Below, piece after piece: positions 36,812 to 47,244 of a stretch of DNA of 64,000 nt. The notes below the pieces were generated by a model. That model searched no databases and was not told where the DNA came from. It saw only the letters and a program-made list of their open reading frames with translations. Both the position numbers and the translations under genes were made by a program. The stretch lies in NCBI RefSeq assembly GCF_025960875.1, contig NZ_JAODLR010000005.1:124001-188000 (forward strand). Reading direction: 5' to 3'. How positions within the stretch are numbered: the stretch's first letter is position 1; the number at the start of each line of letters is the position of its first letter. Source of the stretch: Crystallibacter permensis. GTDB taxonomy: Bacteria; Actinomycetota; Actinomycetes; Actinomycetales; Micrococcaceae.

Positions 36812-37465
36812 GTGGCTGAGAGTACAAAGGACGACGGCGGCGGGAGACGCGAGCGCAAACGCGCCGCAACGCGCGTGGCCATCACCGATGCCGCCCGCGC
36901 CCTCACCGCCGCGCACGGCGTCAACGGGTTCACCGTCGAGCAGCTCTGCGAAGAGGTCGGCATTTCGCGCCGCACATTCTTCAACTACTTCCCCGGCAAA
37001 GAGGACGCCATCCTCGGCGATCCCATGGACCACATCCCGGAAGCGCTGGCCCAGGTGTTCGTCGAAGGCGGCGCCGGTTTTCCCGCCGACGAAATCTCGC
37101 CGACCCTGCTGCCCGATTTCATCGAGCTCGCCTGCGCCATGATGGACCGCCTGGCCATGAGCCGGGAGGACGTGGTCCGGCTCCGGGACGCCATCACGGC
37201 CGAACCCAAACTCCTGGACAAGGCCGTGCACGGATCCACGAAGGCCGAGGAGGCCTTCGCCCAACTGCTGGCGGCGCGGGAACGCTTGCTGCCCCAAGAC
37301 CTGCGGATCCGGCTGGCGGTCGGCATCATGACCACCATCTCCAAGCAGGCCGGCGAGGAATTCTTCGCCCCGTGGAACACCCGCAGCTACCGCGAGGTTC
37401 TGACCGAAGCGGTGGACGCCGTCCGCACCATCGTCCACCCGGCAGCACACACGACCACCACCTGA
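36812..37465 (+). CDS. TetR family transcriptional regulator
   Basis: A 217-residue regulator. The N-terminal DNA-binding domain reads RVAITDAARALTAAHGVNGFTVEQLCEEVGISRRTFFNYFPGKEDA across its helix-turn-helix (residues ~17-62), a clear TetR match. The C-terminal ligand domain is of the common MFS-associated type. The first ten residues include KDDGGG, encoded by a variant of the recurrent word. The GTG start at 36812 has no good ribosome signal. A symmetric site lies just upstream, and an MFS exporter gene follows after 60 bases, so repression of its own exporter is the likely role; the inducer is unknown. Confidence 0.88.
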   Translation: MAESTKDDGGGRRERKRAATRVAITDAARALTAAHGVNGFTVEQLCEEVGISRRTFFNYFPGKEDAILGDPMDHIPEALAQVFVEGGAGFPADEISPTLLPDFIELACAMMDRLAMSREDVVRLRDAITAEPKLLDKAVHGSTKAEEAFAQLLAARERLLPQDLRIRLAVGIMTTISKQAGEEFFAPWNTRSYREVLTEAVDAVRTIVHPAAHTTTT

Positions 37466-37492
37466 CCGCCCAGCCGCCGCAGACAACCCTGA

Positions 37493-39644
<2,152 letters not shown>

Positions 39645-39651
39645 GGTTCCA

Positions 39652-39657
39652 AGCCTA
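39652..39657 (-). promoter_or_regulatory. Candidate -10 box for leaderless NUDIX gene
   Basis: TAGGCT on the minus strand, seven bases before ATG 39644. It lies between that start and the stop of the prepilin peptidase gene. Confidence 0.45.
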
Positions 39658-40167
39658 TAAGCCGAGCGGGACCGCCATCGCCGCGACGGCGCCGACGATC
39701 ATGAACGGGCCGAAGGGAATGTTGGACTTCAGCGTGCCACGCCGGACCAGCAGCAGGGCCACGCCGTACAAACTGCCCAGCAGGAAGGCGGCGAAGGTCC
39801 CGCCCAGCAGGTGCCCCCAGCCGAAGTAGCCCAGGTACAGTCCCAGCACTCCGGCCAGCTTGACGTCGCCGAATCCCATCCCGGCGGGGTACACGAAACG
39901 AACCGCGAAGTAGAAGATCCACAGCACCGCTCCCCCGGCGAGCAGCCGCACCAGTCGGCCGGGCTCACCTGCGGCGAGCGCCGCCGTCGTTAGCAGTACT
40001 CCCGCCACTGCATAGGCCGGGAAGACGATGCGGTTGGGCAGCCGGTGGGTGCGCAGATCGATCCAGCTCAGCACGGCGCCGGTAGCCACCAGGTAAACCG
40101 CGGCAACCAGCAGCGCGGCGAAGGCCAACGGGTGGACGCTCCACAGCCGGGCCAGTTCCTGGATCAT
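39655..40167 (-). CDS. A24 family prepilin peptidase
   Basis: A 170-residue membrane aspartyl protease. Both catalytic Asp motifs are visible: WIDLRTHRLPNRIVFP after the first membrane segment and the GxGD motif in AGMGFGDVKLAGVLG. It lacks the N-terminal methylase domain, as in the minimal TadV/CpaA-like group. It would cleave leader peptides of type IV or Flp-type pilins. No pilin, ATPase or assembly gene is visible in this window. ATG 40167 follows TACGTT by seven bases, and a TTG three codons upstream is less likely. Confidence 0.88.
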   Translation of the reverse strand: MIQELARLWSVHPLAFAALLVAAVYLVATGAVLSWIDLRTHRLPNRIVFPAYAVAGVLLTTAALAAGEPGRLVRLLAGGAVLWIFYFAVRFVYPAGMGFGDVKLAGVLGLYLGYFGWGHLLGGTFAAFLLGSLYGVALLLVRRGTLKSNIPFGPFMIVGAVAAMAVPLGL

Positions 40168-40174
40168 AGCTCCC

Positions 40175-40180
40175 AACGTA
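40175..40180 (-). promoter_or_regulatory. Candidate -10 box for prepilin peptidase gene
   Basis: TACGTT on the minus strand, seven bases before ATG 40167. The intervening GGGAG could alternatively act as a ribosome-binding site. Confidence 0.4.
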
Positions 40181-40202
40181 CTTCACGGTCCGGCCCGCGG
40201 TG

Positions 40203-40222
40203 CAGTGTGAAGTCTTACACTG
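40203..40222. promoter_or_regulatory. Dyad overlapping the -10 region of the unknown gene
   Basis: CAGTGT / ACACTG arms flank GAAGTCTT. The right arm contains a TACACT -10-like box (40216-40221) six bases before ATG 40228. This is a possible operator for a leaderless gene. Confidence 0.4.
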
Positions 40223-40227
40223 TGGAT

Positions 40228-41145
40228 ATGGATGCCGGGGAGATTCTGAACCACGTTGACGATGTCTCTGCCAAGAGCGCGGAGCTTTTCCGCTGCCTGT
40301 GCCGGTCTTCGCCGTGGAAATGGGAAACCCTGCGCTTCGAAGTCTTCGCGCATGATCCCGCGGTCCACGCCGACGACGACGGCGGGCCTTCGGATACTGC
40401 AACCGCAAACGACGGCGGAGCGGCTGCCGCGTCCGACACCTCCGACACCTCCGACACCTCCGCTGCCTCCAGCGCCTCCACTGCCTCGACTGCCGACGAC
40501 GGCACGGGCACCGGGCTGCGTGCCTGGACCCGCCGTCCGGCGGCCCTCCGGGTTGAGACGACGGATGGCCGGCTGCTCTTCAGCACCACGGGCATCAACG
40601 ATTCCAAAGGCGGATTCTATGTCAGCGCCACCCGCAAGTCCTGGCTGCTGCCGCCGAATCTGGTGACACCGGTGTACAACGACATCAACCTCGTCCGGCG
40701 GCGACCGGAGGCGGCCTATGGCGAACCGGTCTTCGGCAACGGGCGCTGGTCCGCCATGCTGGATCCGGTAGAGCTGGCGGGCAATGCACCCGTGTCGTTC
40801 GGAGTCCCTTACGCCAATGTGGTGGAAATACTCTCGCTCGCGGAAGTGGACTACAACGGCCGCAAGGCGCTGGAAGCCGTCGTCTCGCCGAACCGGACCT
40901 ACAAGCCCTTTGACCCGGCGCACCCGCTGATCGGGCCCGGCCGGTCACTGGTCCGGATCGACTGGCAGACCGGCGTCTGCGTGTCCGCGGCGGCGCTGGA
41001 TGGGCCGGATGCCGGCAGCGGCCACACGCTTCGCATCCTGGGCGTCGACGAATACATGCTCGATGACCTCTTCGTCGAAGTCAGCATGAACCTTACCGAT
41101 GTTCGCGAGCACATCCCCTGGCCGCTGCAGCCGCACACCGCGTGA
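40228..41145 (+). CDS. Protein of unknown function with low-complexity insert
   Basis: A 305-residue soluble protein with no signal peptide and no domain I recognise. It starts MDAGEILNHVDDVSAKSAELF, then has a Ser/Thr/Asp/Ala-rich insert (about residues 48-95) with a 9-bp tandem repeat encoding SDT units, then a beta-rich part (for example TDGRLLFSTTGINDSKGGFYVS, VPYANVVEILSLAEVDYNGRKALEAV, EYMLDDLFVEVSMNLTDVREHIPW). Homologues are, from memory, hypothetical actinobacterial proteins. The insert contains an exact AACGACGGCGG word and two variants. ATG 40228 is supported by its -10 box. Divergent from the prepilin peptidase. Confidence 0.75.
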   Translation: MDAGEILNHVDDVSAKSAELFRCLCRSSPWKWETLRFEVFAHDPAVHADDDGGPSDTATANDGGAAAASDTSDTSDTSAASSASTASTADDGTGTGLRAWTRRPAALRVETTDGRLLFSTTGINDSKGGFYVSATRKSWLLPPNLVTPVYNDINLVRRRPEAAYGEPVFGNGRWSAMLDPVELAGNAPVSFGVPYANVVEILSLAEVDYNGRKALEAVVSPNRTYKPFDPAHPLIGPGRSLVRIDWQTGVCVSAAALDGPDAGSGHTLRILGVDEYMLDDLFVEVSMNLTDVREHIPWPLQPHTA

Positions 41146-41502
41146 CGGCACGGCCCGGCCCGGCGGGCGCCGGCAGGCGTTGGCGGCCGCCTGGTCCGCA
41201 GGCAGGCCCGGACCTCGGCTGTTGGGGGCGGACAACCGGGGTCCGGGTTCTTACCAGGATGGCGCTGTCAGGCGCCGCACCTTTAGCCGGCGCCGGGCCA
41301 TCCGTGGGCCGTTTGCAGGTTCAAGGTGTAGGAACACTCTCGCTGGACAGGCTTGGGAAAAACCTCGAACCCGCGCTGTGACGTACACCACCCCCCAAAA
41401 TTGGGGTAACGGACCAACCCCAATGGGGGCTGTTGCAGAACAGTAACGCACTGGAGGATGGAACCAGCATTCGTTGGGGGTGCTACCTACGAGGGGGACA
41501 TC
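41146..41502. other. Regulatory gap before the SARP-like gene
   Basis: No gene is supported. The right half holds a dense cluster of CCCCAA/TTGGGG elements described separately; the left half is ordinary GC-rich sequence. Confidence 0.5.
41391..41429. promoter_or_regulatory. Palindrome cluster upstream of the SARP-like gene
   Basis: CCCCAA-AA-TTGGGG is immediately followed by a perfect 8-bp dyad ATTGGGGT (41400-41407) - 9 bases - ACCCCAAT (41417-41424), then GGGGG. It looks like adjacent operator sites or a stable RNA fold, about 80 bases before the proposed start. Confidence 0.55.
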
Positions 41503-42471
41503 GTGGAGCAAATGTTAGCCGGGCATTGCATGCCCATTTCTGTTCGGATCATCGGTAATCTTCAGGTCCGCCGTGGCGACACCGTTTTGACGGCTGCCAC
41601 TTTGGGCGGCCCGAAGCCGAGGCAGATCTTCGAAATTCTACTGTTGAAGCTGGGTACTCCGGTCTCCAAGGACCGGCTTGTCGAGTTGCTGTGGGGAGGC
41701 CGGCCTCCGGGCGAGGCTCTGGCCACACTGGAAAGTTACGTCAGCGTCCTGCGGCGCAATCTCCAGCCAGGCTGTGCCAAGACCGGCCCGCTGCGTACGG
41801 CCAACGGCGGCTACCTGCTGGAACCGTCCCTGGTGGAACTTGACCTGGCGCGTTTCAACGACCTGGTGGACCTCGCCGAGCACAGCAACCCGCAGCAGGC
41901 CTATGCCGCGCTGACGCAGGCGCTGAACGTCGGTTCCGGAACGTTGCTGAGCGACGAGCTCACACCGGAATGGGCTGAAGGAGCGCGCAACCACCACATG
42001 GCCACCGTGACGGCCGCCCAGATCAGGGCGGCCGAAATCGCCGCCGGCCTGGGACAGGCACACGAAGCGGTCCAGTGGTCCGAGCACGCAGTGGCATCGG
42101 AGCCGCTGAACGAACGGGCCTGGTCCGCATTGGTCACCAGCTTGGAAAGCGCCGGCCGTTACGCGGAAGGCCTGCAGGCCTACGACAAGTGCCGGCGGTT
42201 GCTGGACCGTGACCTCGGCTGCGCCCCGGGCCCCGCCCTGCGGGAAGCGCACGTGCGGCTGCTGCAGAAAACCGCAGAGACCGACGGCGAACTGTCCGAG
42301 GTCCTGGAGGCCCTGCTGTACCTGAACGAGCGGATGCGTGCCCAGTCCCTGCGCGAGAGCGCCATGGCGGCGGCGAACTCGCGGTCGCGCGGCTTCAGGA
42401 CCGGCAGCAGCCACGAATCGGCCAGCAGGATCATCAGTTCGTTCCTCAACAAAGCACTCGCCGTTAGCTGA
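41503..42471 (+). CDS. AfsR/SARP-type transcriptional activator
   Basis: A 322-residue protein with the two SARP parts. An N-terminal winged helix (VRIIGNLQVRRGDTVLTAAT, KPRQIFEILLLKLGTPVSKDRLVELLW, LESYVSVLRRNLQPG) is followed by a bacterial transcriptional activation domain (WAEGARNHHMATVTAAQIRAAE, then PLNERAWSALVTSLESAGRYAEGLQAYDKCRRLL). It lacks the NB-ARC/TPR part of AfsR. I prefer GTG 41503 (GAGGGGG six bases before it) over ATG 41458. Such activators often control specialised or pilus-related genes; the target here is unknown. LuxR and kinase genes follow. Confidence 0.82.
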   Translation: MEQMLAGHCMPISVRIIGNLQVRRGDTVLTAATLGGPKPRQIFEILLLKLGTPVSKDRLVELLWGGRPPGEALATLESYVSVLRRNLQPGCAKTGPLRTANGGYLLEPSLVELDLARFNDLVDLAEHSNPQQAYAALTQALNVGSGTLLSDELTPEWAEGARNHHMATVTAAQIRAAEIAAGLGQAHEAVQWSEHAVASEPLNERAWSALVTSLESAGRYAEGLQAYDKCRRLLDRDLGCAPGPALREAHVRLLQKTAETDGELSEVLEALLYLNERMRAQSLRESAMAAANSRSRGFRTGSSHESASRIISSFLNKALAVS

Positions 42472-42481
42472 GCATCAGGTA

Positions 42482-42499
42482 CGCACCGCTTACGGTGCG
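42482..42499. terminator. Hairpin after the SARP-like gene
   Basis: Perfect CGCACCG-CTTA-CGGTGCG hairpin starting 11 bases after the stop. It has no T-run, so it is a possible terminator or attenuator ahead of the two-component genes. Confidence 0.45.
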
Positions 42500-42662
42500 G
42501 GCGCAGCAACAGGCAGGCTGCGCCGTCGTCAAAGTCTGTAACAGACTCCTGGCGGCGGCGCAGAACCACCGTGCTGCCGCAAGGAAGCTATGTACAAGCA
42601 CACGCTGATAGAGCATACTCACTCTATGACCGTGTCGGGGGGCTTGGGTTGGGGACACTGCT

Positions 42663-43328
42663 ATGACCGAAGAAAATGCACGGGATGTAGCCCGTGTTGT
42701 AGTCGTTGATGACCACACAACATTTGCGGAATTGTTGTCGGATGCGTTGGACCGGCAGGAGGATCTGGAGAACGCGGGTATCGCGGGCAGCGCCAAGGAC
42801 GGCGTCGAACTGTGCCGCTCGCTGCAACCGGACGTCGTGGTGATGGATTACCACCTGCCGGATGGCAACGGGCTGGATGCTGCGGAACAAGTACTGGCGC
42901 ACAATCCGCTGACGCGCGTTATCGTGCTCACGGGGGATCCGTCGCCGGAGATACTTGGACGCGCGGCCATCACCGGAATCTGCGGCTTCCTGCCCAAGGA
43001 CGGCTCGCTGGCCACCCTGCTGGATACCCTGCGGCACGCCCGCACGGGTTCCCTGGTGATCCATCCGTCCCTGCTGGCCATCGCCAGCCGGGCCTCAGCC
43101 CCCCAGCCAGCGGACACGCCGTCGCTGACCGAGCGTGAACGGCAGGTGCTGGGGCTGATGGCCGCCGGCCACGACGTGCGTGCCAACGCGAAGCACCTAG
43201 GCATCACGGAAAACACTTGCCGCGGCTACGTGAAATCCATCCTCGCGAAGCTGGACGCGCACACGCAGCTTGAAGCCGTCGCCGTTGCCGGGCGTCTGGG
43301 GCTCCTGACGGCGGACAGGGATGGCTAG
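42663..43328 (+). CDS. LuxR/NarL-type response regulator
   Basis: A 221-residue response regulator. The receiver domain (VVVVDDHTTFAELL, phosphoacceptor Asp62 in VVVMDYHLPDGNG, conserved Thr in VIVLTGDPS and Lys in FLPKDGS) is joined to a C-terminal LuxR helix-turn-helix (LTERERQVLGLMAAGHDVRANAK, then ENTCRGYVKSILAKL). Its stop overlaps the start of the histidine kinase by eight bases, which marks the two as a cognate pair. A GGTTGGGG stretch lies a few bases before the ATG. The target genes are unknown; the adjacent SARP gene is the obvious candidate partner. Confidence 0.92.
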   Translation: MTEENARDVARVVVVDDHTTFAELLSDALDRQEDLENAGIAGSAKDGVELCRSLQPDVVVMDYHLPDGNGLDAAEQVLAHNPLTRVIVLTGDPSPEILGRAAITGICGFLPKDGSLATLLDTLRHARTGSLVIHPSLLAIASRASAPQPADTPSLTERERQVLGLMAAGHDVRANAKHLGITENTCRGYVKSILAKLDAHTQLEAVAVAGRLGLLTADRDG

Positions 43329-44838
43329 CTGGGCCCGCGGGGTACGCGACGACGCCTCCGCGGAAGAGGTCAGCGCCGAAGCCCGGTCCTCGGCGGAGCC
43401 CGCTTCGCCAGCGTCCGATTCGGCGAAACCGTCTTCGCCCGAAGACCCCGCCGCTGGGCCGGCTTCGGGCACCCGGACGAAGCGGAGGCGATGGGCACTG
43501 GCGCCGGCACCGCCGGACGCTGCCGGGACCGGCAACCAGGGTACGCCGCAACTGGTTCCGGAAAACTCCGAAATGCGGCGGGCGATCTGGAAGTTCCTCA
43601 TCGGCAGCCTGGCGACGCTGCTGATTGTGGTGGTTCCCGTGGTCATCGGTGCCAGTGCCATCTCGCGCCAGCAGGCCATCGACCACGCGATCGAAAGAAC
43701 CCAAAGCACAGCAGACTTCGCCGTGGCCCCGTTCATCGACGAACGGTTGCTGGCCGGCGAGCCGAATGCGCTGGACCGGATGGACCGGCTGCTTCAGCCG
43801 CGGTTTGAACGCCACCGCATCCTGCGGATCAAGGTGTGGAGTTCCGATGGTGTCATCATCTACTCGGATCAACGCTCGCTGGTCGGCCAGCAGTTCGACC
43901 TGCAGCCCTGGCAGCAGGAGCTGCTCGCCGGGGACCACCCCGGCATCGCCCACTTTGAGCCCCAGACCGGTTTCGAGAACACCTTCGAAAGCGGTCAGGG
44001 CGAGATGCTGGAAGTCTATGTCGCCACCGGGACCACCGGCAGTGAACCCGTGCTGTACGAGACGTATTACCAGCCCGACGAGGTGCGCGCGGACGAGAGG
44101 GAGATGATGCTGGGCATCCTGCCGCCGGTGCTCGGTGCGCTCGCGGTGCTCCAGCTCGTCCAGCTGGTCCCGGCCCTGCGGATGGCCCGCCGCCTGCAAC
44201 GGGACAGCGCTACCCGGCGTCAACTGCTCCAGCGCGCCATCGAATCCTCTGAACTTGAGCGCCAGCGGCTGGCCCGGGACCTGCACGACGATGTCATCCA
44301 GGATCTGTCCGGTGTGGCCTACGCGCTGGAGTCCTTCGAACTGCAGGATCAACCGCCGTCCAAGGAGTTCCTCGCCCGGACGCGGGCGCTGGTCCAGGAC
44401 AACATCAGCGCCCTGCGCGGGATCACCACCGAGCTGTATCCGCCGGATCTTGCCGACCTCGGTCTGGCCGGCGCCCTCGAGCGCCTCGGCGATCCGGTCC
44501 GCGCCCGCGGGCTCGAGTGGCATCTGCGGGTAGTCGGCGACCCCGCGCCGGATGCGCAACAGGCGGCCCTGCTGTACCGTGCGGCACGCGAAGCCATCAC
44601 CAACGCCATCAAACATGCCCGCGCCAGCGTGGTCAGCGTCGAGCTCAGCCGGAGCGGCGACCGGATCCAGCTGGCGGTGTACGACGACGGCGAAGGCTTC
44701 GAGCGTTCGTCCGGAGCCCCGGAAGGCCACCTGGGGCTGCAGATCCTGCAGGACACCGTGTCCGCCGCCGGGGGCCGCCTGGATCTGCACACCGCTCCGC
44801 GGCAAGGCACCGAGGTCCTGGTCAGCCTGCCCGCCTGA
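43321..44838 (+). CDS. NarL-family sensor histidine kinase
   Basis: A 505-residue membrane kinase. A hydrophilic ~75-residue cytoplasmic N-terminus precedes TM1 (FLIGSLATLLIVVVPVVIGAS), an extracytoplasmic sensor of ~140 residues, and TM2 (LPPVLGALAVLQLVQLVPAL). Then come the HisKA_3 box with phosphoacceptor His322 in RDLHDDVIQDLSG and an HATPase_c domain (AREAITNAIKHARA for the N box, YDDGEGF and GHLGLQIL for the G boxes). This is the DesK/NarX-type class that pairs with LuxR regulators, matching the overlapping upstream gene. The signal is unknown. The acidic, Ser/Ala-rich N-terminal tail is unusual for the class. Confidence 0.9.
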   Translation: MASWARGVRDDASAEEVSAEARSSAEPASPASDSAKPSSPEDPAAGPASGTRTKRRRWALAPAPPDAAGTGNQGTPQLVPENSEMRRAIWKFLIGSLATLLIVVVPVVIGASAISRQQAIDHAIERTQSTADFAVAPFIDERLLAGEPNALDRMDRLLQPRFERHRILRIKVWSSDGVIIYSDQRSLVGQQFDLQPWQQELLAGDHPGIAHFEPQTGFENTFESGQGEMLEVYVATGTTGSEPVLYETYYQPDEVRADEREMMLGILPPVLGALAVLQLVQLVPALRMARRLQRDSATRRQLLQRAIESSELERQRLARDLHDDVIQDLSGVAYALESFELQDQPPSKEFLARTRALVQDNISALRGITTELYPPDLADLGLAGALERLGDPVRARGLEWHLRVVGDPAPDAQQAALLYRAAREAITNAIKHARASVVSVELSRSGDRIQLAVYDDGEGFERSSGAPEGHLGLQILQDTVSAAGGRLDLHTAPRQGTEVLVSLPA

Positions 44839-44886
44839 CAGAACCGGGCGACCGCCTTGGCGGAACCGGTGTGGTAGACAAGACCA

Positions 44887-45543
44887 ATGACGCAGCTGAC
44901 CGACATCTGGCCCGTGCTCGGCCTGACCCTGACCACGCCCCGGCTGCAGCTGCGTCCGGTTGCCGATGCCCACATCCCGGCAATGGTCGATGCGGTGCTG
45001 AGCGGGATCCATGATCCGGATGCCTCGCCCTTCTCCTTCCCCTGGACCGACGCGCCACGCGAGGAGCTCCCGCGCAATACGGCCGCACACGTCTGGCACC
45101 AACGGGCCAAAACCACGGCCGGCAGCTGGTCGCTGCTCTTCGGAGTCTGGCAGGGGGACGATTTTGCCGGCTGCCAGGAACTGCTGGCCACCACCTTCGC
45201 CGAAACCCGGACCGTGAGCACGGGTTCATGGCTCAAACGGTCCGCGCAGGGACAAGGGCTCGGCACCGAGATGCGCACCGCCGTCGTTCTTTACGCCTTT
45301 GATTTCCTCGGTGCCGAGGTTGCCGAATCGGAGGCGTTCGACTTCAACTCCGCGTCCCTGGGCGTCTCCCGGTCGCTGGGGTACGAGCCCAACGGCGTCT
45401 GGCGGCATTCCTCAGGCCGCGACCACGTGCGCAGTATGCAGCGCATGCGCCTGACACCGGAGTTATTCCGTCGCCCGGATTGGAGCCTGGAGACAGCGGG
45501 CCACCTCGCGGCGGCCCGCTTCCTCGGGCTAGAAGACGCCTGA
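44887..45543 (+). CDS. GNAT family N-acetyltransferase
   Basis: A 218-residue GNAT of the RimJ/RimL type. It has LTTPRLQLRPVADAHIPAMV at the N-terminus, then the acetyl-CoA segment WLKRSAQGQGLGTEMRTAVVLYAFDFLGAEVAES and the family end FNSASLGVSRSLGYEPNG. Members acetylate protein N-termini, amino acids or antibiotics; the substrate cannot be assigned. A TAGACA sequence sits six bases before the ATG, close to but not matching the TANNNT pattern. It follows the kinase gene after 48 bases and may be read on the same transcript. Confidence 0.85.
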   Translation: MTQLTDIWPVLGLTLTTPRLQLRPVADAHIPAMVDAVLSGIHDPDASPFSFPWTDAPREELPRNTAAHVWHQRAKTTAGSWSLLFGVWQGDDFAGCQELLATTFAETRTVSTGSWLKRSAQGQGLGTEMRTAVVLYAFDFLGAEVAESEAFDFNSASLGVSRSLGYEPNGVWRHSSGRDHVRSMQRMRLTPELFRRPDWSLETAGHLAAARFLGLEDA

Positions 45544-45569
45544 AGCGGCGGCCTTAGCGGTACTCTCCC

Positions 45570-46994
45570 CTAGATCTCCGCCCCTTCCAGCAATTCCGTC
45601 ACCAGCGCTGCAATCGGCGAGCGCTCGGATCTGGTCAGCGTGATGTGGCCGAAGAGCGGGTGGCCCTTGAGCGTCTCCACCACCGCGGCGATGCCGTCGT
45701 GGCGGCCCACCCGCAGGTTGTCGCGCTGGGCGACATCGTGCGTGAGGACAATCTTTGAGTTCTGCCCGATCCGGCTCATCACCGTGAGCAGGACGTTCTT
45801 CTCCAGCGACTGGGCCTCGTCCACGATCACGTACGAGTCATGCAGCGAGCGCCCCCGGATGTGCGTCAGCGGCAATACCTCCAGCATGCCGCGGTCCATC
45901 ACTTCCTCCACCACCTCGGTGGAGACCAGGGCACCGAGCGTGTCGAAGACCGCCTGCGCCCACGGGTTCATCTTTTCCGACTCGGAACCGGGCAGGTAGC
46001 CCAGCTCCTGGCCGCCCACCGCGTACAGCGGCCGGAACACGACGACCTTGCGGTGCTCGCGGCGCTCCAGCACGGCCTCCAAACCGGCGCAGAGCGCCAG
46101 CGCGGACTTGCCGGTTCCGGCCCGGCCGCCGAGCGAGACGATGCCGACCTCCGGGTCCATCAGCAGGTCGATCGCCAGCCGCTGCTCCGCGGACCGGCCG
46201 TGCAGCCCGAAGACGTCACGGTCCCCCTTGACCAGCCGCACCTGCTTGTCCGCCCCCACCCGGCCGAGTGCCGAGCCGCGGTTGGAAAGCATGACCAGGC
46301 CGGTATTGGCTGGCATTTCCGCGGCCGCCGGAATGAACACCGGCTCGTGGTTGTAGAGGTTGTTGACGTCGTCCTCGAGCACGTCCAGTTCGGCCACGCC
46401 GGTCCAGCCGGAGTCCTTGACCAGCTCGTTGCGGTACTCGTCCGCCTGCAGCCCCATGGCGGATGCCTTGACGCGCATCGGCAGGTCCTTGGAGACCACC
46501 GTGACGTTCTTGCCCTCGTCCGCCAGGTTCTTGGCCACCGCCAGGATCCGGCTGTCATTATCCCCGCCCCGGAAACCTGCCGGCAGCACGTCGGGGGAAA
46601 TGTGGTTCAGCTCCACGCGCAGCGATCCGCCCTCTTCCCCAAGTGGGATCGCTGTATTGAGCCCGCCGTGTTCAATCCGCAGGTCATCCAGCAGCCGCAG
46701 CGCCTTGCGGGCGAAGTAGCCCAGCTCGGGATCGTGCCGCTTGCCCTCCAGCTCGGTAATGACCACTACCGGCAGGATGACTTCATGTTCGGCAAAGCGC
46801 ATCAGCGCCCGCGGATCGGACAGCAGAACGGAGGTGTCCAGCACAAAGGACTGTGCGGGCTCCGGTGCTCTGCCGGCCGGTTCTGCCGCCGCCTGGCCAG
46901 CAACAGAAAGACCGTCCGCCGCAGCAGAAACATCTGTTTCGTTTGCCTGGCGTCCGGTCTCGGCGACTTGACTCATGTTCTCAGTGGTGGCCAC
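45570..46994 (-). CDS. PhoH2-type PIN-domain/PhoH ATPase
   Basis: A 474-residue two-domain protein. The N-terminal PIN ribonuclease domain (about residues 50-190) has [21 protein letters not shown] and [17 protein letters not shown], with the usual acidic residues. The C-terminal PhoH helicase/ATPase has Walker A in [17 protein letters not shown] and Walker B in [13 protein letters not shown]. The mycobacterial homologue (Rv1095) unwinds and cleaves RNA. The GTG start at 46994 has GGGAGC six bases upstream. The ~45-residue N-terminal tail is disordered. Its position beside the isoprenyl transferase and TrhA genes is partly conserved. Confidence 0.92.
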   Translation of the reverse strand: MATTENMSQVAETGRQANETDVSAAADGLSVAGQAAAEPAGRAPEPAQSFVLDTSVLLSDPRALMRFAEHEVILPVVVITELEGKRHDPELGYFARKALRLLDDLRIEHGGLNTAIPLGEEGGSLRVELNHISPDVLPAGFRGGDNDSRILAVAKNLADEGKNVTVVSKDLPMRVKASAMGLQADEYRNELVKDSGWTGVAELDVLEDDVNNLYNHEPVFIPAAAEMPANTGLVMLSNRGSALGRVGADKQVRLVKGDRDVFGLHGRSAEQRLAIDLLMDPEVGIVSLGGRAGTGKSALALCAGLEAVLERREHRKVVVFRPLYAVGGQELGYLPGSESEKMNPWAQAVFDTLGALVSTEVVEEVMDRGMLEVLPLTHIRGRSLHDSYVIVDEAQSLEKNVLLTVMSRIGQNSKIVLTHDVAQRDNLRVGRHDGIAAVVETLKGHPLFGHITLTRSERSPIAALVTELLEGAEI

Positions 46995-47244
46995 TTTAGC
47001 TCCCGTCCGGAGCGCTCGCGCTCCGAATGATCTGGGTCAGGGTGAGACGGTCCGGCCACCTGGCCGTTACCGGCCTCCCCCGCTGCTTCGTGAAAAGCGG
47101 CATATGGTGGCCTCCCGATCAATCTGCGGTCTTGCTGACTGATAGCTCCAAACTACGCCCCTGTCATTTGCCGCACAACTGCTTTTGGGGAACCTGTGGA
47201 GTAATTCAAGGTGAACGAACGACGACGGCGCGCGGCCGGCTTAT
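46995..47244. other. Gap between isoprenyl transferase and phoH
   Basis: Both flanking genes are on the minus strand. The region upstream of phoH holds its promoter side. Near 47217 lies AACGACGACGG, a variant of the recurrent word, followed by a weak GGCGCG/CGCGCC stem that may end the isoprenyl transferase transcript. Confidence 0.4.
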
